Positions 42,030-51,626 of a stretch of DNA of 64,000 nucleotides are shown one piece after another. Every line of letters starts with the position of its first letter. Position 1 is the stretch's first letter. A program made the translations under genes and the position numbers. The notes below the pieces were generated by a model, which searched no databases, was not told the origin of the DNA, and was given only the letters and a program-made list of their open reading frames with translations. Origin of the DNA: DAOTXN01 sp034435435 (GTDB lineage Bacteria > Chloroflexota > Anaerolineae > S140-20); assembly GCA_034435435.1 (NCBI GenBank), contig DAOTXN010000052.1:43749-107748 (forward strand), written 5' to 3'.

Positions 42030-44087
42030 ATGGATTGGATTTTCGATTACGCCTTTCTGGCCATCCTTTTTCCCATCTTGGGGCTACTGATCAACACCTT
42101 TCTGGGTCAACGCCTGCGTGAAAAAGGCGTCGGATTGGTGGCGTGCCTCGCCGCCGGTTCGGCGTTTGTCATTTCGGCCCTGACGCTTTTCGCCTTGATC
42201 GAGATGGACGCGCACGGCGGGCGCGCCGTCGAGCGCGTGTTGTACGAGTGGGCCGCCGTCGGAACGTTGCGCATCCCCATCGCCCTGCGCCTCGACCCGC
42301 TCTCCGTGACCATGATGCTGGTGGTCAGCGGCGTCGGCTCGCTGATTCACATTTACGCCGTGGGCTATATGCACGGCGACCCGCGTTTCCAACGCTTTTT
42401 CGTCTACTTTAACCTATTCCTGGCCTCCATGCTGGCGCTGGTGATGGCTAACAACTACCTGCTGATGTTCGTGGGCTGGGAATTGGTGGGGCTGTGCTCG
42501 TACCTGCTGATCGGTTTCTGGTTCGAGAAACTCGACAATTCGATAGCCGGGAAAAAGGCCTTTGTCGTCAACCGGGTGGGCGATTTTGGCTTTATCCTGG
42601 GCATTTTCTTGATGACCGTCGCCTTTGGCACACTGGAATTCACCGGCGTGTTCCAAGCGGTCGAGCATGGCCACGCGCTGCACCTGTGGGGCCTGACCTT
42701 CACGATGAAAGAGGTGGTCACCGCCATCACGCTGCTGTTGTTCGTCGGCGCGACGGGCAAGAGCGCCCAGATACCGTTGTTCGTGTGGCTACCCGACGCC
42801 ATGGCCGGCCCCACGCCGGTGTCCGCGCTCATCCACGCCGCCACGATGGTCACGGCGGGCATTTATATGATCACCCGCAGCGCCCCGCTATACGAGCTGG
42901 CGACGTTCAGCTCGGACGTGGTCGCGCTCGTCGGCGGGCTGACGGCGCTGCTGGCTGCGAGCATTGCCGTGGCCCAGTTCGACATCAAGCGCGTGCTGGC
43001 CTATAGCACCATCAGCCAATTGGGCTTTATGGTCGCGGCGGTTGGGTTGGGCGGTTACGTGGCCGGGATGTTCCACCTGGTGACGCACGCCTTTTTCAAG
43101 GCGCTACTCTTTCTTGGCTCCGGCTCGGTCATCCACGGCGTTGAGCACGGCATGCACGGGGAGGGAGAGATAGAGAATGCAGAAAGCCATTCGCCAGACG
43201 GCCCTGATCCGCACGACGCGCAGGATATGCGCAATATGGGTGGGCTGCGCCAGCGGATGAAGTGGACCTTTGCCACCTACGCGGTGGGTTGGCTAGCGCT
43301 GGCGGGCGTTTTCCCCTTGGCCGGCTTTTGGAGCAAGGACGAAATTCTGGTGGATGCCTGGAACCATAATTTCATCGTGTGGGCGCTGCTGACGGCGGCG
43401 GCCTTTCTCACCGCGTTTTATATGACCCGCCAGATGATCCTGGTCTTTGACGGCGACCCACGCACTCCTGCCGCGTTGCGCGCTCACGAAAGCGGTGGGC
43501 TGATGGTCGCGCCGCTGGTCGCGCTGGCAGGGCTGGCGCTGGTCGGCGGGATGCTCAATCTGCCTGGCGTGCACACACTTGGTCATTTCATCGAGCACCA
43601 CAGCGCCGAATTCAACCTGAATATCGCCATAACCTCGACCGTCGTCGCCTTGCTGGGCATCGTGTGCGCCTGGGCAGTATACAGCCGGGGGCGCATTGAT
43701 GCGCACGCCCCCGACCGGCTGGCGGGGCTGCCGCTCAACCTCTTTCGTCACCTGCACCGCAAGTGGTACTGGGATGAGTTTTACACCCTGAGCGCCGTGC
43801 GACCTTTTTACTGGCTGTCCGATAGATTGGCCTACGTCGTAGACGGGCAATTCTTGCACGACTTTTTGCACGACAATGTCCTGGCCGAACCGTTCAAGGC
43901 CACGGCGCGCTTTCTGGCAAATCCGGTAGACCTGGGCCTGGTAGACGGCGCGGCCAATGGCCTGGCCGCAGCGATTCAGCGCGGCGCGGGCGAGTTGCGC
44001 AAGACGCAAACGGGTTACGTGCGCAACTATGCGCTTTCGATTTTGCTGGGTGTGGCGGCCATTGTGGCCTGGTTTGTGTTTAGATAG
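42030..44087 (+). CDS. nuoL: NADH-quinone oxidoreductase subunit L
   Basis: 685 residues, a multi-helix antiporter-like subunit. Conserved parts include the Glu in GWELVGLCSYLLIGFW, LPDAMAGPTPVSALIHAATM and YSTISQLGFM, with the long C-terminal region that forms the lateral helix. It is the distal proton pump. GGAG precedes the ATG. Because the antisense module separates it from nuoK, LMN may have its own promoter in 41940-42029, though none is clear. Confidence 0.95.
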   Translation: MDWIFDYAFLAILFPILGLLINTFLGQRLREKGVGLVACLAAGSAFVISALTLFALIEMDAHGGRAVERVLYEWAAVGTLRIPIALRLDPLSVTMMLVVSGVGSLIHIYAVGYMHGDPRFQRFFVYFNLFLASMLALVMANNYLLMFVGWELVGLCSYLLIGFWFEKLDNSIAGKKAFVVNRVGDFGFILGIFLMTVAFGTLEFTGVFQAVEHGHALHLWGLTFTMKEVVTAITLLLFVGATGKSAQIPLFVWLPDAMAGPTPVSALIHAATMVTAGIYMITRSAPLYELATFSSDVVALVGGLTALLAASIAVAQFDIKRVLAYSTISQLGFMVAAVGLGGYVAGMFHLVTHAFFKALLFLGSGSVIHGVEHGMHGEGEIENAESHSPDGPDPHDAQDMRNMGGLRQRMKWTFATYAVGWLALAGVFPLAGFWSKDEILVDAWNHNFIVWALLTAAAFLTAFYMTRQMILVFDGDPRTPAALRAHESGGLMVAPLVALAGLALVGGMLNLPGVHTLGHFIEHHSAEFNLNIAITSTVVALLGIVCAWAVYSRGRIDAHAPDRLAGLPLNLFRHLHRKWYWDEFYTLSAVRPFYWLSDRLAYVVDGQFLHDFLHDNVLAEPFKATARFLANPVDLGLVDGAANGLAAAIQRGAGELRKTQTGYVRNYALSILLGVAAIVAWFVFR

Positions 44088-44098
44088 AGGAGACCTGC

Positions 44099-45589
44099 AT
44101 GGACTATAACATTCTGGACTTGCCCATCCTATCTCTGGTGACGTTTGCGCCGCTGCTCGGCGCGGCGATCATCCTATTTCTGAAAAGAGAGCGCCACGAA
44201 CCCATCAGGTGGGTCGCGTTCGTCACGTCGGCGGCCACGTTCGTGCTATCGCTGGTGGTCGTGTTCAACTTTCAGTCTGGCCAGAGCCAGGCCCAACTGG
44301 TCGAGCGGGCGTTCTGGATCAAGGCGTGGAACATCCGCTACTACCTGGGCGTGGACGGCGTGAGCTTGTGGCTGTTGATGCTGACGACGCTCATCAGCCC
44401 TATCGCCATCGTCTCCTCTTTCAGCGCCATTCAGGAGCGGGTGAAGGAATATTATGTGTTCATGCTGCTGTTACAGACGGCCATGACCGGCGTCTTTTTG
44501 GCGCTGGATATGTTCCTGTTTTACGTCTTTTGGGAGTTCACGTTGGTGCCCATGTATTTCCTGATCGGCATCTGGGGCGGACCACGCCGGGTCTACGCCG
44601 CCGTCAAGTTCTTTTTGTACACTATGGCCGGCAGCATCTTGATGCTACTCGCCATCTTGTATTTGGGCCTGCAAGGCGACACGTTCGCCATCCCCGACCT
44701 GATCGCGCAGAACGCCAAATGGGTCGGCACGGGCGCGGAAATCTGGCTGTTCCTGGCCTTCGCTGCCGCCTTTGCCATCAAGGTCCCGTTGTGGCCGTTC
44801 CACTCCTGGCTGCCCGACGCTCACGTCGAAGCGCCCACCGCCGGTTCGGTCATCCTGGCCGGCGTGTTGCTCAAGATGGGCACGTATGGTTTTGTGCGCT
44901 TTAACCTGCCGCTGTTCCCGCAGGCCTCGCGCGACGCGGCCCCCTATATTGCCGTGCTGGCTATCATCGGCATCATCTACGGGGCCATCGTCAGCTTTGC
45001 CCAGACCGACGTGAAAAAGCTGGTGGCCTATTCCAGCGTCAGCCACCTGGGCTTTGTGATGTTGGGCATCTTTTCGCTGAACGCCCAGGGTTTACAGGGC
45101 GGTCTCCTGCAGATGGTCAATCACGGACTGAGCACGGGGGCGCTGTTCTTGCTCGTGGGCGTGCTCTACGAGCGCCGCCACACCCGCGAGATGGACCAGT
45201 TTGGCGGGGTGTGGAAGCTCATGCCGCTGTACGGCACGATCACGCTGATCGTCTCGCTGTCGTCGATGGGCCTGCCCGGACTGAACGGCTTTGTAGGCGA
45301 GTTTGTCATTTTACAGGGCGCCTTCGCCCACAACTGGATCTGGGCCGCCTTTGCCGCCAGCGGGGTCATCCTGGCCGCGATCTATATTCTGATGATGTTT
45401 CAGAAAATCTTTCTGGGTGAAAGCCGCGACTCGGCCAACGCAAAGCTGGCCGGGCAGCCGCTGCGCTGGCACGAGCTGCTCGCACTGTCGCCGCTGTTGC
45501 TGCTTATCTTTTGGATCGGCCTCTACCCCGCGCCATTCTTTGACGCCATGCACGCGGCGGTGAACAACGTTTTGACCGTGTTGCAGTGA
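44099..45589 (+). CDS. nuoM: NADH-quinone oxidoreductase subunit M
   Basis: 496 residues, antiporter-like proton-pumping subunit with the Glu in FWEFTLVPMYFLIGIWGG, FHSWLPDAHVEAPTAGSVIL and YSSVSHLGFVMLG. AGGAG lies before the ATG, 11 bases after nuoL. Confidence 0.96.
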   Translation: MDYNILDLPILSLVTFAPLLGAAIILFLKRERHEPIRWVAFVTSAATFVLSLVVVFNFQSGQSQAQLVERAFWIKAWNIRYYLGVDGVSLWLLMLTTLISPIAIVSSFSAIQERVKEYYVFMLLLQTAMTGVFLALDMFLFYVFWEFTLVPMYFLIGIWGGPRRVYAAVKFFLYTMAGSILMLLAILYLGLQGDTFAIPDLIAQNAKWVGTGAEIWLFLAFAAAFAIKVPLWPFHSWLPDAHVEAPTAGSVILAGVLLKMGTYGFVRFNLPLFPQASRDAAPYIAVLAIIGIIYGAIVSFAQTDVKKLVAYSSVSHLGFVMLGIFSLNAQGLQGGLLQMVNHGLSTGALFLLVGVLYERRHTREMDQFGGVWKLMPLYGTITLIVSLSSMGLPGLNGFVGEFVILQGAFAHNWIWAAFAASGVILAAIYILMMFQKIFLGESRDSANAKLAGQPLRWHELLALSPLLLLIFWIGLYPAPFFDAMHAAVNNVLTVLQ

Positions 45590-45615
45590 TTCGTCTTTCG
45601 CCACAAGGACCGCTT

Positions 45616-47094
45616 ATGCACACATCCATCACCACCGACTTGAGCGCCATCCTGCCCACCCTCATTTTGATGGTGTGGGGTATGGCGCTGCTGTTGATCG
45701 CGCTCGTCGCGCCGCGTGAACGGCGCACGACCCTGCCGGGGCTGGCCCTGGCCGGATTGGCCGCCGCCTTTCTGGCCGCCGTGTGGCGTTGGGACCGCCC
45801 CATAAGCGGGTTTGGGAACGCCGTGGTCCTCGACAACTATGGCCTGTTCCTGACCTTCGTCTTGACCATCGCCGGAGCTTTGACCGTCTTGCTCTCGTGC
45901 CACTATCTGCACGACCGGGGCATTGCGCGCGGCGAATACTATCCACTGCTGCTGTTTAGCCTCAGCGGGATGACGCTGATGGCGACGGTGAACGACCTGA
46001 CCGTGCTGTTCATCGCGCTGGAATTGCTCTCTATTCCCCTGTACGTGCTGGCGGCGATGGCCCGCCCCGACGCCAAGTCGGAGGAGGCCGGCCTCAAATA
46101 CTTCCTGCTGGGCGCTTTTACGTCGGCTTTTCTCATCTATGGCATCGCGCTGGTCTATGGCGGCAGCGGCACAACGGCGCTGCCGCAGCTTCACGAAGGC
46201 GCACAGGGCGGTAATCTGGCCCTGACGCTGGCCGGCGCGGGGTTGATTTTGGTCGGCCTGGCCTTCAAAGTGGCCGCCGCGCCTTTTCATATGTGGACGC
46301 CCGACGTGTATGAGGGCGCACCCACGCCCGTCACGGCCTTTATGTCGGTGGGGGCCAAGACGGCCGGCTTTGCCGCCTTGGGGCGGGTTTTTCTCCTGGC
46401 GCTGCCCGCGCTCGGCGACGACTGGGCGCCCGCCGTGGCCGTTCTATCGGCGTTGACGATGATTTTGGGCAACGTGGTCGCGTTGGTTCAGACCGACATC
46501 AAGCGTATGCTGGCCTACTCCAGCATCGCCCACGCCGGATATGTGCTGATGGGCGTGGCCGCCCACAACGAGCGCGGACTGGCTGGGATGCTGTTCTACC
46601 TGCTGGCCTATACCTTGACCAACCTGGGCGCGTTCGCCGTGCTTACCATGATGGCGCGGGAGGACGAAGACACCAGCTTTAGGCCCTACGCCGGCCTGGC
46701 CAAACGCCAACCATGGGCGGCGGCGGCGATGGCGTTATTTATGTTCTCGCTCACCGGCATCCCCCCCACCGGCGGCTTTGCGGGCAAATACTATCTCTTT
46801 TGGGCCGCCGTCGAAGCAGACCTCACTTGGCTGGCCGTGGTGGGAGTGCTCACCAGCCTGATCTCGGCCTTTTTTTATCTGCGTGTCGTAGTGGCAATGT
46901 ATTTTAACGACCCGGCGGGCCAGGCTCCGGCCTCAGTTTATCCCACCTTGATCACCGCGCTGGCCCTCACCGCCGCAGCGACCCTGGCCCTCGGACTTTC
47001 ACCCGGGCCGTTGCTTACCCTGGCTCAAGATTCCGGGTGGCCCAATCTGATGAGCAGCGCCGGAATATTCGCGACGCTCTTCATCACCCGTTGA
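45616..47094 (+). CDS. nuoN: NADH-quinone oxidoreductase subunit N
   Basis: 492 residues, third antiporter-like subunit, with LELLSIPLYVLAAMAR, FHMWTPDVYEGAPTPVTAFM and YSSIAHAGYVLMG. The ATG at 45616 has AAGGA upstream. A GTG at 45586 overlaps the nuoM stop (GTGA) and would add ten residues; both are possible. It completes the set of 14 subunits. Confidence 0.95.
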   Translation: MHTSITTDLSAILPTLILMVWGMALLLIALVAPRERRTTLPGLALAGLAAAFLAAVWRWDRPISGFGNAVVLDNYGLFLTFVLTIAGALTVLLSCHYLHDRGIARGEYYPLLLFSLSGMTLMATVNDLTVLFIALELLSIPLYVLAAMARPDAKSEEAGLKYFLLGAFTSAFLIYGIALVYGGSGTTALPQLHEGAQGGNLALTLAGAGLILVGLAFKVAAAPFHMWTPDVYEGAPTPVTAFMSVGAKTAGFAALGRVFLLALPALGDDWAPAVAVLSALTMILGNVVALVQTDIKRMLAYSSIAHAGYVLMGVAAHNERGLAGMLFYLLAYTLTNLGAFAVLTMMAREDEDTSFRPYAGLAKRQPWAAAAMALFMFSLTGIPPTGGFAGKYYLFWAAVEADLTWLAVVGVLTSLISAFFYLRVVVAMYFNDPAGQAPASVYPTLITALALTAAATLALGLSPGPLLTLAQDSGWPNLMSSAGIFATLFITR

Positions 47095-47166
47095 CAAAAA
47101 CCAGTCCTTGAGTTATAAACGGCTCTCAAGATGGTTCTGTGATTTTACCTCTGCGCGGGAGGCCTT

Positions 47167-47661
47167 ATGTTTGAACAGAAAACGATTCCTCGTTGGCTTA
47201 TTCTGTCCCTGCTTCTGGTCATTCTCATCTCGAGCGGCTGTGTACGCGTGGACGTTGTGGATCAGACGGGTAGCTTGCGCCCCACCGAGCCGCTCCAGCA
47301 CAACCTGACCGCCCTGGATATTTCCTTCGACCCTCCGCTAGACGAGATCGGCCGCTCCGTCTTGCGGCAAGGGGTGAACCTTTACCTCACCGTGGAGAAT
47401 ACCGGCTTGGAAGACGAAGCCAGCGTCCGCGTCCAAGTGACACTGGAAACCGAAGAGCAAAACAATCCCCTGGCGACACAAGAATTCGTCATTGCCGCCA
47501 TCGGCGCAGGAGAGACAAAACAAGCGCACTTTCGCCTAACAGAATTTGTAGATCAATACCCCCACTACGTTCTGCACATCGCCGTGGATCCATGCAGTGG
47601 GGAAACCTTTCTCGCCGACAATCAGCGCACCTTTGACCTTTACGTTTCACCCATTCGATAA
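47167..47661 (+). CDS. Lipoprotein with CARDB-like domain
   Basis: 164 residues. A lipoprotein signal ends ISSGC (lipid Cys25), followed by an Ig-like domain of CARDB type (QGVNLYLTVENTG, then HYVLHIAVDPCSGETFLADN). CARDB domains mediate adhesion or act as spacers on surface proteins. The function here is unknown. GGGAGG precedes the ATG; the 72-base gap after nuoN carries a weak CTTGAG/CTCAAG dyad. Confidence 0.75.
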   Translation: MFEQKTIPRWLILSLLLVILISSGCVRVDVVDQTGSLRPTEPLQHNLTALDISFDPPLDEIGRSVLRQGVNLYLTVENTGLEDEASVRVQVTLETEEQNNPLATQEFVIAAIGAGETKQAHFRLTEFVDQYPHYVLHIAVDPCSGETFLADNQRTFDLYVSPIR

Positions 47662-47679
47662 AGATTCGGGAGCGTCCAC

Positions 47680-47712
47680 AAAAAAACCGCCGTCCGAAAA
47701 CTCGGCGGCGGT
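47680..47712 (-). terminator. Intrinsic terminator of the FmdB-like gene
   Basis: Read on the minus strand: stem ACCGCCG/CGGCGGT with a 13-base loop and then seven Ts, 23 bases after the stop codon. A clear rho-independent form. Confidence 0.85.
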
Positions 47713-47734
47713 CAGCAGCAGTTTAACAATCGAA

Positions 47735-47965
47735 CTAATGAGAGCGACAAGTCGCACAAGCGCCCGACGGCGCGCATCCGGCGCACCCGCCGCCGCTCCC
47801 GGCCACGACCTTTCCATCGCTGTGAGCTGCAAAGAGCGAAATCGCCCGGCTGGTGTGCGCCCCGTGGCAATTCTTGCACGTGGGAGGCTCATCAGCCTGG
47901 CTGCGCGGGCGTAGCATCTCGAATTTGGTCTGGCAGTCGCGGCAATAATACTCGAAAAGCGGCAT
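47735..47965 (-). CDS. FmdB-type zinc-ribbon protein
   Basis: 76 residues beginning MPLFEYYCRDC, with a second CxxC in PTCKNCHG: the small FmdB zinc ribbon often described as a putative regulatory protein. A C-terminal Cys-rich stretch (GGGCAGCAPSGACATC) may hold another metal. GAGGTGAG precedes the ATG at 47965; a GTG three codons earlier is less likely. It has its own terminator. Confidence 0.88.
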   Translation of the reverse strand: MPLFEYYCRDCQTKFEMLRPRSQADEPPTCKNCHGAHTSRAISLFAAHSDGKVVAGSGGGCAGCAPSGACATCRSH

Positions 47966-48057
47966 CCCACTCACCTCAGTTTCTTACCCGCCAGGCAGGT
48001 ATGGAAACCTGCCCTACGATTCAACGCCGTGCATTGTATCTCGATTCAACTCGCAGG

Positions 48058-49239
48058 TCAAGAAATTAGATGCGCCTCGCGGCCCACGCGCGCCATAATC
48101 TCTAGCACTTGATCCAATTGCTCGTCGGTATGGGTGGCCATATAGCTGGTGCGCAACAGCGACATACTGGGCGGGACGCCTGGCGGGATAAAGACGTTGG
48201 TGTACACACCTTCATCGTACAAACGCTTCCACACGAGCAACGTGCGCAGGTCGTCTCCGATGATGATGGGGATAATCGGCGTCTGGCTGGGGCCGACGTT
48301 GAAACCCAGCTCACGATAGGCCTGGCGCATCCGATTGCCGATCTCGCTCAGGCGGGCGATGCGGTCCGGCTCTGTCAGCATAATCTCCAGCGCGGCCAGG
48401 GCCGCCGCCGTGTTAGGGGGTGTGAGGGCGGCGCTAAAGATAAACGCCCGGGCGTGGTGCTGGATAAAATGAATGATGTCGTGGTCGCCGGCGACAAAAC
48501 CACCCATCGAGGCAAACGACTTGCTAAACGTGCCCATAATCAGATCTACCTGATCGGTGAGGCCAAAGTGAGCACTGGTCCCCCGTCCACCGGCCACCAC
48601 ACCGATGGCGTGCGCGTCATCCACCATCAGTCGGGCTTGATACCGCCGGCACAAGGCCACGATTTCGGGCAACGGCGCGATGTCACCCTGCACACTGAAC
48701 ACGCCATCCACGACGACCAGCTTGCCGCTCTGCAATGGCGTCGAGGCCAACACGCGCTCCAGGTCCTCCATATCGCTGTGCCGGAAACGCTTCATCGCGC
48801 CGCGTGCGAGCATACAGCCATCCACGATGCTGGCGTGGTCTTCTTTGTCGGTAATAACATAATCGCCTTTGGTGACCAGCGCCGAGATGACGCCCAGGTT
48901 GACCTGGAAGCCGGTGCTAAAGACCAGCGCATCTTGCTTGCCCACGTACGCAGCCAGGCGACGCTCCAGTTCGCGGTGCAGCTCCAGCGTGCCGTTCGCC
49001 AGGCGCGAACCGGTACAACTGGTGCCAAACTCGTGAATAGCGTCTATGGCGGCCTGCCGGACGCGCGGATGGGTGGTCAGTCCCAAATAGTTGTTCGCGC
49101 CGCACATAATGATGCGGTGATCGCCCACGTATGCCTCGGCGCCTTCCGAGTGAGTCAAGGGGACAAAAAACGGATAAATACCCGCTTCCTGCGCGGTACG
49201 GGCATCGGTAAACTGATGACACTTGACAAATAAATCCAT
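48058..49239 (-). CDS. Alpha-oxoamine synthase (BioF/Kbl/serine palmitoyltransferase-like)
   Basis: 393 residues of fold-type I PLP enzymes that join an amino acid to an acyl-CoA with loss of CO2. Visible are NNYLGLTTHPRV, GTSCTGSRLANG, DDAHAIGV and the PLP lysine Lys240 in GTFSKSFASMGGF. C-terminal SLLRTSYMATHT is closest in my memory to serine-palmitoyltransferase-like members, but biotin or threonine-degradation roles cannot be excluded. No bio or tdh gene is nearby. AAGGGAG precedes the ATG at 49239. It is transcribed away from tldD. Confidence 0.88.
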   Translation of the reverse strand: MDLFVKCHQFTDARTAQEAGIYPFFVPLTHSEGAEAYVGDHRIIMCGANNYLGLTTHPRVRQAAIDAIHEFGTSCTGSRLANGTLELHRELERRLAAYVGKQDALVFSTGFQVNLGVISALVTKGDYVITDKEDHASIVDGCMLARGAMKRFRHSDMEDLERVLASTPLQSGKLVVVDGVFSVQGDIAPLPEIVALCRRYQARLMVDDAHAIGVVAGGRGTSAHFGLTDQVDLIMGTFSKSFASMGGFVAGDHDIIHFIQHHARAFIFSAALTPPNTAAALAALEIMLTEPDRIARLSEIGNRMRQAYRELGFNVGPSQTPIIPIIIGDDLRTLLVWKRLYDEGVYTNVFIPPGVPPSMSLLRTSYMATHTDEQLDQVLEIMARVGREAHLIS

Positions 49240-49409
49240 CGAATCGCTCCCTTTGCAGATAGTATATTGAACAAATCGGACGGATGGTGCGATCGCCCGA
49301 TCGGAGGTCATTTTACTGGTCTTTATGAGTTTGGTCAAGAACAGCAATCGGCGGTCGGCCTGAAAGCTGATAGTTGATGGCTGATAACTGAAAAGAAAGG
49401 AGTCAACCC

Positions 49410-50858
49410 TTGAAGAGCTTTACCGATCGTGCGTTAAATACTGCCGAGTCTCTTGGCGCTACCTACGCCGACATACGCATTGTAACCCACACCACCCAGA
49501 CAGTCGCGGTAAAGAACGGCGTGGTTGAAACGGTAGGTCAGAGCCAGGATCACGGCTTTGGTTTGCGTGTGGTCGCGGACGGTGCGTGGGGCTTTGCCTC
49601 CAGCGCTCTGTTGACGGCAGAAGAGATCGACCGCGTCACTGCGCTGGCGGTGCGCATCGCCCGGGCCAGCGCGTTGGTCCAAAGGAACGGTGGAGTGAAT
49701 CTCGGCCCACGCGTGTCCAATGTCGGAAAATACACCACCCCGGTCGTAATCGAACCCTTTAGCATCCCGCTGGAGCAAAAAATCGACGTGTTGCTCCAGG
49801 CCGACGCTGCCATGCGCCGTGTGCCTGGCGTGCGCATCACGCAAGGCGGCATCGTTTGCGAGCGAGAAAACAAAGTCTTTGCCAGCAGCGAAGGCAGCTT
49901 TGTCGAACAAGTGATCATCGAAACAGGCTGCGGCATCACTGCCACTGCGGTGCAAGGCGGCGAGATCCAAAAACGTTCTTTTCCCAACGCCTTCGGGCGG
50001 CACCAGATGACCCGTGGCTGGGAGTTCGTGGTCGAGATGGACCTGCCCGGCCACGCCGAGCAGGTCGCCAGCGAAGCGGTCGCCCTGCTCAGCGCCGAGC
50101 AGTGCCCCAGCGGCGTGACCACCCTCATTCTGGGCGGCGCCCAGCTTGCGCTGCAAATCCACGAATCGTGCGGCCACCCCATCGAACTGGACCGGGTGTT
50201 CGGGACTGAGGCCGCCTATGCCGGGACGAGTTTTCTCACCCCCGAAAAACTCAACTCTTGGCGCTACGGTTCAGAAATCGTCAACCTGACTGCCGACGCC
50301 ACCCTCCCCGGTGGGTTGGGCACGTTTGGTTTCGACGACGAAGGCGTGCCGGCCCAGCGCGTGCCCATTGTGCGCGACGGAATCTTTGTGGGCTATCTCA
50401 GCTCACGCGAGACGGCGGCTCAACTGGGCCTGCCGGGCAGCGGCGGCGCAATGCGCGCCTCCGGCTGGAACCGCATCCCCCTCATTCGGATGACCAACGT
50501 GAGCCTGGAACCGGGCGCGTGGACTTTTGAAGACCTGATCGCCGACACCGACGACGGCATCTATATGGAGATGAACCGCAGTTGGAGCATTGACGACAAA
50601 CGACTCAACTTTCAATTCGGCGTCGAGCTGGCCTACGAGATCAAAAACGGCAAAATGGGCCGTCTGCTCAAAAACGCCACCTATACCGGCATCACGCCCG
50701 AATTCTGGGGTTCGTGCGACGCTATCTGTAACGCCGACCACTGGACAGTGTGGGGCACGCCCAACTGCGGCAAAGGCCAGCCCAGCCAGGTGGCGCATAC
50801 CGGGCACGGCGCCGCCCCAGCGCGTTTTCGCAACGTGCAGGTGGGGGTGATGAAGTAG
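49410..50858 (+). CDS. tldD: TldD-family metalloprotease subunit
   Basis: 482 residues with the zinc motif HESCGH (His251, Glu252, His256), matching the active TldD half of the TldD/TldE protease that degrades peptides and matures some modified peptides such as microcin B17. The TTG start is supported by AAAGGAG 8 bases upstream. Its partner tldE lies at 52031 beyond two small genes, all co-directional. The 5' gap contains a GCTGATAGTTGATGGCTGAT word repeat. Confidence 0.92.
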   Translation: MKSFTDRALNTAESLGATYADIRIVTHTTQTVAVKNGVVETVGQSQDHGFGLRVVADGAWGFASSALLTAEEIDRVTALAVRIARASALVQRNGGVNLGPRVSNVGKYTTPVVIEPFSIPLEQKIDVLLQADAAMRRVPGVRITQGGIVCERENKVFASSEGSFVEQVIIETGCGITATAVQGGEIQKRSFPNAFGRHQMTRGWEFVVEMDLPGHAEQVASEAVALLSAEQCPSGVTTLILGGAQLALQIHESCGHPIELDRVFGTEAAYAGTSFLTPEKLNSWRYGSEIVNLTADATLPGGLGTFGFDDEGVPAQRVPIVRDGIFVGYLSSRETAAQLGLPGSGGAMRASGWNRIPLIRMTNVSLEPGAWTFEDLIADTDDGIYMEMNRSWSIDDKRLNFQFGVELAYEIKNGKMGRLLKNATYTGITPEFWGSCDAICNADHWTVWGTPNCGKGQPSQVAHTGHGAAPARFRNVQVGVMK

Positions 50859-50902
50859 ATCGGTAATTGGGAAATTGTGAAATTGGGAATTGCCAGCAAG
50901 GA
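50858..50902 (+). repeat. AATTGG-type word repeat before the XRE-Sm gene
   Basis: GGTAATTGGGAAATTGTGAA then ATTGGGAATTGCC and the AAGGAG ribosome site; similar to 31757-31796. Confidence 0.45.
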
Positions 50903-50909
50903 GTGAAAA

Positions 50910-51626
50910 ATGCCTGAACCATTGTGGAAGATTCGGCAACGTAAAGGACTGAATATTAACCAATTGGCATCCAAGTCGGGCGTGCCAGCCATCTCGATTC
51001 AGGAGTACGAGTCGGGGCGGGCCATTCGCGGGGCCGACTTGCCCAAGCTGGCCAAAGCGTTGTTTGTGGAAGAATGGGACATCGAAATCCAGGGCAAACC
51101 GCCCGCTAAGAAAAAGCCTGCCACACCCGCCCCAGCGCCCAAGCCTACACCGGCGGCTAAACCGCCAGCAGTCTCACCGCCCGCTCGCCCCTCTCAGATC
51201 GAACACTTGCTCAACCTGACTATAGCGCGCTTTGGCAAAGATCGCGCTGCATTGGAAGCAGAAATCGGCAAGCCGTTGGAGCAAATGACAAAACTCCAAG
51301 CCGGCCAGTTGCTCAACAAATACCAGAAGCTTCTGGCCGAGTCGCAAGAGACCCGCTCACCTGAAGAGAGAGAAGCCAAACGCAAACGAGCTTACCTGCC
51401 CGAAGGAGTGGACGGGTTTGAGCTGCAATACCTCACCGCTCAACAAGAGCAGAACGCGCTGCTTACCTTTACTCTCTTTGACGGTCAGCAATTCAGCGGA
51501 CGCATCGTCGGCTTTAGCCCTTACAGCATCACCATCCGCGAAGAGCAAACCCAAGCCGAAGTGACGCTACAGAAATTGGCCGTGGCCTACTATCGGGCCG
51601 CGCGCGCCGAAGGGGGAGAACCGTGA
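50910..51626 (+). CDS. XRE-like HTH fused to an Hfq/Sm-like domain
   Basis: 238 residues. The N-terminal 60 form a Cro/C1-type helix-turn-helix (IRQRKGLNINQLASKSGV, then ISIQEYESGRAIRGADL). A Pro/Ala/Lys linker (68-98) follows, then a helical middle. The last 50 residues (LTFTLFDGQQFSGRIVGF, then SITIREEQTQAEVTLQKLAV) show the Sm1/Sm2 pattern of Hfq, with DG-x2-F-x-G-x-I and a QKLAV like the YKHAI of Hfq. This suggests a protein that binds DNA at one end and RNA or a ring partner at the other. It lies in the tldD-tldE operon and overlaps the next gene by 4 bases (GTGA). Confidence 0.65.
   Translation: MPEPLWKIRQRKGLNINQLASKSGVPAISIQEYESGRAIRGADLPKLAKALFVEEWDIEIQGKPPAKKKPATPAPAPKPTPAAKPPAVSPPARPSQIEHLLNLTIARFGKDRAALEAEIGKPLEQMTKLQAGQLLNKYQKLLAESQETRSPEEREAKRKRAYLPEGVDGFELQYLTAQQEQNALLTFTLFDGQQFSGRIVGFSPYSITIREEQTQAEVTLQKLAVAYYRAARAEGGEP

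Noticed and set aside
48109..49233. Plus-strand open frame opposite the oxoamine synthase
   Set aside because: No homology; the minus-strand frame carries all PLP motifs. It is an artefact of GC-rich codons.
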